Source: Clavibacter lycopersici (GTDB lineage Bacteria > Actinomycetota > Actinomycetes > Actinomycetales > Microbacteriaceae). From it: a DNA stretch of 41,408 nt. Shown here piece after piece: positions 36,251-41,408 of the stretch. The stretch spans positions 1 to 41,408 of the forward strand of contig NZ_QWGT01000002.1 in NCBI RefSeq assembly GCF_003576405.1, given 5' to 3'. The notes beneath the pieces were generated by a model. It did no database searches. It was given only the letters and a program-made list of their open reading frames with translations, and was not told the origin of the DNA. Both the position numbers and the translations under genes were made by a program. Every line of letters begins with the position of its first letter. Within the stretch, counting starts at the first letter, position 1.

Positions 36251-37630
36251 GTGTCCATCGCCCATCTGGGTCTCGCCGGCGAACGGGACGAGCGCGACAA
36301 GCGCGCCGGTCACGAGCGCACGCCGCCGCACGACCTCCTCGCCGAGCAGAGCGCCATCGGCGGCATGCTCCTCAGCAAGGACGCCGTGGCCGACGCGGTC
36401 GAGCAGGTGCGGGCGATCGACTTCTACATCCCCAAGCACGAGATCATCTTCGACGCGATCCTGTCGCTGTACTCGCACGGCGAGCCGACGGACGTCATCG
36501 CGGTCACCGACGAGCTCACGAAGCTCGGCGAGCTGAGCCGGGCCGGCGGCGCGGACTACCTCCACACGCTCACGAGCGTCGTGCCCACGGCGGCCAACGC
36601 GGGCTTCTACGCGTCCATCGTCGCCGAGAAGGCGGTGCTGCGGCGCCTGGTGGAGGCCGGCACCCGCATCGTGCAGATGGGCTACGCGAGCGAGGGCGAG
36701 GTCGTCGACCTCGTGAACAACGCGCAGGCGGAGATCTACGGCGTCACCGGCGGCGTCGAGGCCGAGGACTACGTGCCGCTCACGGACGCGGTCACGGTCG
36801 CCATCGACGAGATCGAGGCGGCCAAGGGCAAGGACGGCCAGATGACCGGCGTGCCCACGGGCTTCGCCGACCTCGACGCGCTCACCAACGGCCTGCACCC
36901 GGGGCAGCTCATCATCGTCGCCGCGCGTCCCGCGCTCGGCAAGTCCACGCTCGCGCTCGACTTCGCGCGGGCGGCGAGCATCAAGTACGACATGCCCTCC
37001 ATCTTCTTCAGCCTGGAGATGGGGCGCAGCGAGATCGCGATGCGCCTGCTCTCCGCCGAGGCCTCCGTGCCCCTGCAGAGCATGCGCAAGGGCACCGTGG
37101 ACGCGCGGGACTGGACGACCATCGCGCAGACCCGCGGTCGCATCAACGACGCGCCCCTCTACATCGACGACAGCCCGAACATGACCCTCGTCGAGATCCG
37201 GGCGAAGTGCCGGCGGCTGAAGCAGAAGGTCGGGCTGAAGCTCGTCGTCATCGACTACCTGCAGCTCATGACGAGCGGCAAGAAGGTCGAGTCGCGCCAG
37301 CAGGAGGTCTCGGAGTTCTCGCGTGCCCTCAAGCTCATGGCGAAGGAGCTGCAGGTGCCGGTCATCGCGCTGTCGCAGCTGAACCGCGGTCCCGAGCAGC
37401 GCGCCGACAAGATGCCGGCCATCTCCGACCTCCGCGAGTCCGGGTCGCTCGAGCAGGACGCCGACATGGTCATCCTGCTGCACCGCGAGAGCGCCTACGA
37501 GAAGGACAACCCGCGCGCGGGCGAGGCGGACTTCATCGTCGCCAAGCACCGCAACGGCCCGACGGGCACCATCACGGTCGGGTTCCACGGGCACTTCTCG
37601 CGCTTCGCGGACATGCCTGCGGGCGGCTAG
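36251..37630 (+). CDS. dnaB: Replicative DNA helicase DnaB
   Basis: A 459-residue hexameric 5'-3' helicase of the fork. The N-terminal primase-contact domain (about 20-130, AEQSAIGGMLLSKDAVADAVE) is linked to a RecA-type motor with Walker A AARPALGKSTLALDFA (Lys231), IFFSLEMGRSEIAMRLL, Walker B LVVIDYLQLM, and SRALKLMAKELQVPVIALSQLNR with the arginine-rich finger region. No intein is present, although DnaB is a common intein host in actinobacteria. The GTG at 36251 is placed after GAGGGGA. Its position after rplI is conserved. Confidence 0.96.
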   Translation: MSIAHLGLAGERDERDKRAGHERTPPHDLLAEQSAIGGMLLSKDAVADAVEQVRAIDFYIPKHEIIFDAILSLYSHGEPTDVIAVTDELTKLGELSRAGGADYLHTLTSVVPTAANAGFYASIVAEKAVLRRLVEAGTRIVQMGYASEGEVVDLVNNAQAEIYGVTGGVEAEDYVPLTDAVTVAIDEIEAAKGKDGQMTGVPTGFADLDALTNGLHPGQLIIVAARPALGKSTLALDFARAASIKYDMPSIFFSLEMGRSEIAMRLLSAEASVPLQSMRKGTVDARDWTTIAQTRGRINDAPLYIDDSPNMTLVEIRAKCRRLKQKVGLKLVVIDYLQLMTSGKKVESRQQEVSEFSRALKLMAKELQVPVIALSQLNRGPEQRADKMPAISDLRESGSLEQDADMVILLHRESAYEKDNPRAGEADFIVAKHRNGPTGTITVGFHGHFSRFADMPAGG

Positions 37631-37675
37631 CGGAAGGGCACCCGCGCTCGTCGTCAGGTGGCGACGCGGACCCCG

Positions 37676-38029
37676 TCAGGGGGCGAAGTAGAGGTGCGCG
37701 TGCAGGGCGCAGCCGGGGTTGAAGGCGGCCCCGCAGGACGGGCAGTCGTCGGCAACGAGGTACTCCGGCACCGTCATCGTGTTCCGGCAGACACCGCAGA
37801 GGGCGGCCGGCAGGTGGTGCTCCGCGCGGGGGATCACCCGGAGCGGGTGGTCTGCGACGGCCTCGTGGCAGAGGTGGCATGGGTACCAGGCGCCGCAGCA
37901 GGGGGCGCGGAGGGCGACGACGTCGAGGGCCGACCCGTAGTGGACGCACCGCGTCTCGTCGTCGACCGCCGGACCGAGGAGCGTGACCGGCCGGCCGCCC
38001 CTGAGGCCGTGACCGGCTGAGGGGGTCAT
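37676..38029 (-). CDS. CHY-type zinc-finger protein
   Basis: A 117-residue protein dense in metal ligands arranged as in the CHY zinc-finger family (as in yeast Hot13 and eukaryotic RCHY1 proteins): CVHY at 28-31, CC at 44-45, CHLCH at 51-55, His61, His71 and His72, CGVC at 78-81, CPSC at 96-99, and C-x2-H-x-H at 107-112 before YF. It probably binds three zinc ions. Bacterial members are short stand-alone domains without known function; redox or metal handling is a guess. The ATG at 38029 lies 16 bases after the prfC stop, so it may be co-transcribed with prfC. It converges with dnaB. Confidence 0.85.
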   Translation of the reverse strand: MTPSAGHGLRGGRPVTLLGPAVDDETRCVHYGSALDVVALRAPCCGAWYPCHLCHEAVADHPLRVIPRAEHHLPAALCGVCRNTMTVPEYLVADDCPSCGAAFNPGCALHAHLYFAP

Positions 38030-38045
38030 GCGCGCATCGCGGTCA

Positions 38046-39671
38046 TCACGCGTCCGGCAGGGCCGTCGCGGCGTCGATGAGCGTGAGCTCGGGGCTGTCG
38101 CGCTGGATCGCCTTGAGGCGCCAGGGCGTCGTGATGAGGGCGATGTGCGTGCCGTCGGAGCGGACGAGGACCTCGACGCCGATGGTCTTCGCGAGGGCCG
38201 GCGCGGAGGCCGCGTCGGTGATCCGGGCGACCTGGTACTCGAGCGGCTCCATGCGCAGCGGCGCGCGGAACTCGTTGGTCATGCGCTCCACGACGACCTC
38301 GAACTGCATGGGGCCGACCGCGCCGAGGACGGGCGCCTGGTCGCCGCGGAGGTCGGAGCGCATCACCTGGATCACGCCCTCGTGGTCCAGCTGCTCGATG
38401 CCCTTGCGGAACTGCTTGTGCGTGCTGGTGTCCTTCGAGCGGACCACGCGGAAGAGCTCGGGCGCGAACTGGGGGAGGCGCGGGAAGGTGACGGGGGCGC
38501 CGTCGAAGAGCGTGTCGCCCACGCGGATGTTGGACGCGTTGACCAGGCCGACGACGTCGCCCGGGTAGGCGTCCTCGACGGTGGAGCGCTCGCGGCCGAA
38601 CAGCTGCTGCGCGTACTTGGTGACGAAGGGGCGCCCGGTCTGGGCGTGCGTGACGGTCATGCCGCGGTGGAAGACGCCCGAGCAGATCCGCATGAAGGCC
38701 AGGCGGTCGCGGTGGGCGGTGTTCATGCCCGACTGGACCTTGAATACGAAGCCCGAGAAGTCGTCCTCGACGGGACGCGTGCGGTCCTGCTCGTCGGGGC
38801 GCGGCTGGGCGGCGGGCGCGATGGCGTCGAGCGCGTCGAGGATGTGGGTCACGCCGAAGTTGAGCACCGCGGCGGCGAAGAGGACGGGCGTGGTGCGGCG
38901 GGAGAGGAACGACTCCTCGTCGTGGTCCTGGCCCTCCTCGTGCAGGAGCTCGCTCTCCTCGACGGCGTTCGTCCACGCGGATCCGGCCGCGGCCAGGGCC
39001 TCGTCGGGGGACATGCGCGTCTCGGGGGCGATGCTCGCGCCGCCGGCCGTGCGCGTGAAGTGCACGCACTCGCCCGTGGAGCGGTCGACCACGCCGAAGA
39101 ACGCGCCGGACTCGCCGACGGGCCAGGTGAGCGGGGTGGGGAGGAGGCCGGTGCGCTCCTTGATCTCGTCCATGAGGTCGAGCGGCTCGCGGCCCGGGCG
39201 GTCCCACTTGTTGATGACGGTGATGATCGGGATGCGGCGCTGGCGGCACACCTCGAACAGCTTCATGGTCTGGGTCTCGAGGCCGCGGGAGGCGTCGACG
39301 AGCATGATCGCGGCGTCCACCGCGGAGAGCACGCGGTAGGTGTCCTCGGAGAAGTCGGCGTGGCCGGGGGTGTCGACGACGTTCATGACGGTGTCGCGGT
39401 GGGTGAACTGGATCGCGGCGGAGCTCACCGAGATCCCGCGCTCCTTCTCCATGTCCATCCAGTCGGAGACCGTGGACTTGCGTCCCTGCTTGCCGTGCAC
39501 GGCACCCGCGGATCCGATGGCGTGCGCGTGCAGCAGCAGCGCCTCGGTGAGCGTGGACTTGCCCGCGTCGGGGTGGGAGATGACGGCGAAGGTGCGACGG
39601 CGGGACGCCTCGCGCAGCACGGGGGAGGCGGAGGCCGAGGCGGGCGCGCGGGGAGGGGTGATGGTCGACAC
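38046..39671 (-). CDS. prfC: Peptide chain release factor 3
   Basis: A 541-residue translational GTPase that releases RF1 and RF2 from the ribosome after termination. G motifs are SHPDAGKSTLTE (P-loop), DTPGHADFSEDTYR and NKWDRPGRE. RF3-specific features include DWMDMEKERGISVSSAAIQF and the C-terminal VLGAVGPMQFEVV. The GTG at 39671 has GGGGAG directly against it, too close for a normal ribosome-binding site. TACCAT ends exactly six bases upstream, so a leaderless start is the better reading. Confidence 0.95.
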   Translation of the reverse strand: MSTITPPRAPASASASPVLREASRRRTFAVISHPDAGKSTLTEALLLHAHAIGSAGAVHGKQGRKSTVSDWMDMEKERGISVSSAAIQFTHRDTVMNVVDTPGHADFSEDTYRVLSAVDAAIMLVDASRGLETQTMKLFEVCRQRRIPIITVINKWDRPGREPLDLMDEIKERTGLLPTPLTWPVGESGAFFGVVDRSTGECVHFTRTAGGASIAPETRMSPDEALAAAGSAWTNAVEESELLHEEGQDHDEESFLSRRTTPVLFAAAVLNFGVTHILDALDAIAPAAQPRPDEQDRTRPVEDDFSGFVFKVQSGMNTAHRDRLAFMRICSGVFHRGMTVTHAQTGRPFVTKYAQQLFGRERSTVEDAYPGDVVGLVNASNIRVGDTLFDGAPVTFPRLPQFAPELFRVVRSKDTSTHKQFRKGIEQLDHEGVIQVMRSDLRGDQAPVLGAVGPMQFEVVVERMTNEFRAPLRMEPLEYQVARITDAASAPALAKTIGVEVLVRSDGTHIALITTPWRLKAIQRDSPELTLIDAATALPDA

Positions 39672-39677
39672 CTCCCC

Positions 39678-39683
39678 ATGGTA
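39678..39683 (-). promoter_or_regulatory. Candidate -10 of leaderless prfC transcript
   Basis: TACCAT on the minus strand, six bases (GGGGAG), then the prfC GTG. Confidence 0.5.
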
Positions 39684-39737
39684 CGAGGCGGGGTCGGGCG
39701 GGGGATCCGCGAGGTCGGGGCGAGAGGGCGGGACGGG

Positions 39738-40127
39738 TCAGCGCGCGCGGAGCCGGTCCAGGAACTCGTCGGCCATGGCGAGGTGCTCGGCCAGGCGGAG
39801 TCGGCGCTCCTCGGCGTCGGCGATGAAGGCGGCGAGATCCGCGCGGAGCGATGCGGTGTCGTCGTCGGGACCTGCGGCGTCGAGGGCGTCCGAGACCTCG
39901 AGCAGGCGCATCATCTCCTCCAGCGAGAAGCCGAGCGGCTTCATCCGGCGGATGAGGAGCAGGCGCTCCAGGTCCTCGTCGGTGTAGAGGCGGAAGCCGC
40001 CGTCGGAGCGGCCGGACGGACGCAGGAGGCCGGTCTCGTCGTAGTGGCGGAGCGTGCGGTGCGACAGGCCGGTGCGCTCGGCGAGCTCGCCGATCTGCAT
40101 GGTGGCGGTGCCGGCAGGGCGCGTCAT
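39738..40127 (-). CDS. MerR family transcriptional regulator
   Basis: A 129-residue regulator. The N-terminal winged helix has MQIGELAERTGLSHRTLRHYDETGLLRPSGR, FRLYTDEDLERLLLIRRMKPLGFSLEEM. An extended helix (about 85-125) should form the dimer coiled coil. There is no cysteine-containing metal site and no large ligand domain, so the inducer is unknown. The ATG at 40127 has TGGAGG five bases upstream. A further in-frame ATG at 40100 (MQIGEL) is possible. It lies 66 bases before prfC on the same strand and is divergent from the glycosyltransferase, a possible target. Confidence 0.92.
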   Translation of the reverse strand: MTRPAGTATMQIGELAERTGLSHRTLRHYDETGLLRPSGRSDGGFRLYTDEDLERLLLIRRMKPLGFSLEEMMRLLEVSDALDAAGPDDDTASLRADLAAFIADAEERRLRLAEHLAMADEFLDRLRAR

Positions 40128-40312
40128 GCGGGCCTCCAGAGGGGATCCCGGGGTAGGGAGAGGGATGGGGGGTGCGGCCGGGCGACCGCATCCGGCCATT
40201 CTCCCGGATCGGGGGCGCGGCGGCACCGCCCCCGTCCGGGCGGCGTCGGCGTGACGGACGGGTCCGCGCGGCGGGGTCGACGCCCGCATCCGGGCGCGTG
40301 GACGGCCGCTCG

Positions 40313-40318
40313 TAGGAT
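40313..40318 (+). promoter_or_regulatory. Candidate -10 of leaderless glycosyltransferase transcript
   Basis: TAGGAT, six bases (CGGCCC), then ATG at 40325. No ribosome-binding site. The 197-bp gap shared with the MerR gene also has an inverted repeat GGGGGCG/CGCCCCC (40211-40217, 40227-40233). Confidence 0.55.
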
Positions 40319-40324
40319 CGGCCC

Positions 40325-41408
40325 ATGAGGATCGCGTTCGTCTCGCTGCACACGTCGCCGATCCAGAGGCCCAGCACCGGCGACGCCGGCGGGCTCAACG
40401 TCTACCTCCTGGAGCTCGCGCGGAGCCTCGGGCGGCAGGGGCACGAGGTGCGGCTGATCACGCGGGCCACGGATCCGGCCGACCCCGGGGTGCAGGCGGT
40501 CGCGCCGGGCGTGGAGCTGCTGTCGCTGCGCGCGGGGCCAGCCGGGCCGCTCGCGAAGGAGGAGCTGCCCGGGATCACGGACGCGTTCGCCGACGCGCTC
40601 GCCGCGCTGCCGCCGGCCGACGTCGTGCACGCCCACTACTGGCTGTCGGCCGTGGCGGCGCTGCCGGTCGCGCGCGCGTGGGGCGTGCCGCACGTGCTGA
40701 CGCTGCACTCGGTGTCCGCGGGCAAGAACCGCCGGCTCGTGGCGGGGGACACCCCGGAGCCGGCGTCGCGGCTCGCGGACGAGGGGCGGCTCGTGCGCGC
40801 GTCCGACCTCGTGGTCGCGTCCGCGGAGTCGGAGAAGCGGCTGCTCGTGGAGGCGTACGGCGCGGATCCCGCGGCGGTGCACGTCGTCGCGCCGGGAGTG
40901 GAGGAGGCGTTCCTGCGGGAGCCGTCGGGCCGCGGCGGCGGGCGGGTGCGGATCGTGCTGCTCGCGCGGATCCAGCCGCTCAAGGGGCAGGACGTGGCGC
41001 TCCGGGCCCTCGCCCTGCTGGATCCCGCGACCCGGCCCCTGCTCGTGATCGCCGGCGGCGTCTCGCCCGGCCGGGACGCGTACGCGGCGAGCCTGCACGC
41101 GCTCGTCCGCTCGCTCGGGCTCGAGGACGACGTCGTCTTCACGGGCGCGCTCGACCGGGCGGCGACCGCGCGGACGCTCGCCGGCGCGCACCTCGCGCTC
41201 ATGCCGTCGGCGGCGGAGACCTACGGGCTCGTGGCGCTCGAGGCCGCGGCGTGCGGCACGCCCGTCGTCGCGTCGCGCACGGAGGGGCTCGTGGACTCGG
41301 TGCGCGCAGGCGTGAGCGGCGTGTTCGTGCCGTCGCGGGATCCCGCCGACTGGGCGCGCGCGATCCGCGACCTGCTCGCCGACCGGGCGGCCCTCGAGCG
41401 GCTGTCGG
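40325..41408 (+). CDS. GT4 family glycosyltransferase, MshA-like (3' end cut by window)
   Basis: The first 361 codons of a GT-B glycosyltransferase. The N-terminus, RIAFVSLHTSPIQRPSTGDAGGLNVYLLELA, closely follows the MshA pattern (HTSP...GTGDAGGMNVY), and VHAHYWLSA follows. The C-terminal Rossmann domain has IVLLARIQPLKGQDVALRALALL and the sugar-nucleotide E-x7-E motif within AAETYGLVALEAAACGTPVVA. MshA starts mycothiol synthesis by adding GlcNAc to inositol 3-phosphate. Whether this member has that substrate cannot be settled without the end of the gene and a tree. ATG at 40325 follows a TAGGAT by six bases. Confidence 0.88.
   Translation, partial: MRIAFVSLHTSPIQRPSTGDAGGLNVYLLELARSLGRQGHEVRLITRATDPADPGVQAVAPGVELLSLRAGPAGPLAKEELPGITDAFADALAALPPADVVHAHYWLSAVAALPVARAWGVPHVLTLHSVSAGKNRRLVAGDTPEPASRLADEGRLVRASDLVVASAESEKRLLVEAYGADPAAVHVVAPGVEEAFLREPSGRGGGRVRIVLLARIQPLKGQDVALRALALLDPATRPLLVIAGGVSPGRDAYAASLHALVRSLGLEDDVVFTGALDRAATARTLAGAHLALMPSAAETYGLVALEAAACGTPVVASRTEGLVDSVRAGVSGVFVPSRDPADWARAIRDLLADRAALERLS

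Noticed and set aside
36251-37630. Intein or insertion in dnaB
   Set aside because: All motor motifs are contiguous and the 459-residue length is normal.

Overview
The window is about 41 kb of GC-rich (roughly 70%) chromosomal DNA carrying the replication-origin region of a high-GC Gram-positive bacterium. The gene order (pknB, trpG-like, class E sortase, crgA, rhomboid, ppiA, tRNA-Ala/tRNA-Ile, DUF3566, gyrA, gyrB, DUF721, recF, gnd, dnaN, oriC, dnaA, rpmH, rnpA, yidD, yidC, jag, rsmG, parA, parB, aminotransferase, trxA, trxB, murJ, DUF6049, cca) is the conserved actinobacterial origin neighbourhood. The protein sequences suggest Microbacteriaceae, perhaps Clavibacter-like. That placement is inference from memory of the family, not a search.

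Layout. 1-4.1 kb: the tail of an upstream gene, the PASTA kinase PknB, a three-gene overlapping cassette on the minus strand (sortase E, a 52-residue membrane protein, a glutamine amidotransferase), and the division protein CrgA. 4.1-4.4 kb: a non-coding gap between two convergent terminators that holds a cluster of DnaA-box-like sites. 4.4-7 kb: rhomboid protease, cyclophilin, an unrecognised tail-anchored protein and two tRNAs. 7-16.2 kb: a minus-strand replication block (DUF3566, gyrA, gyrB, DUF721, recF, gnd, dnaN). 16.2-18.6 kb: oriC and dnaA. 18.6-21 kb: rpmH-rnpA-yidD-yidC-jag (ribosome, RNase P, membrane insertion). 21-24.2 kb: rsmG and parAB with three parS sites. 24.2-32.3 kb: minus-strand genes for Ddl, an aminotransferase, thioredoxin and its reductase, MurJ and a large DUF6049 surface protein. 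32.4-37.6 kb: plus-strand cca, then rpsF-ssb-rpsR-rplI, then dnaB, whose upstream region has a second DnaA-box-like cluster. 37.6-41.4 kb: a CHY zinc-finger protein, release factor 3, a MerR regulator and the start of an MshA-like glycosyltransferase cut by the window edge.

How the genes work together: most act in replication initiation and elongation (DnaA, DnaN, RecF, gyrase, DnaB, SSB), origin segregation (ParA, ParB, parS) or envelope growth (PknB, CrgA, YidC, MurJ, Ddl, sortase). No mobile element, CRISPR array, prophage or obviously foreign segment was seen.

The most interesting signals are regulatory rather than coding. (1) Several transcription units start with a TANNNT hexamer exactly six bases before the start codon and no usable ribosome-binding site, as expected for leaderless mRNAs. 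(2) DnaA-box-like clusters lie at two places outside oriC, one of them between convergent genes where it cannot be an ordinary promoter element. (3) A structured leader precedes rpsF. (4) The hexamer GGATCC appears strongly over-represented.
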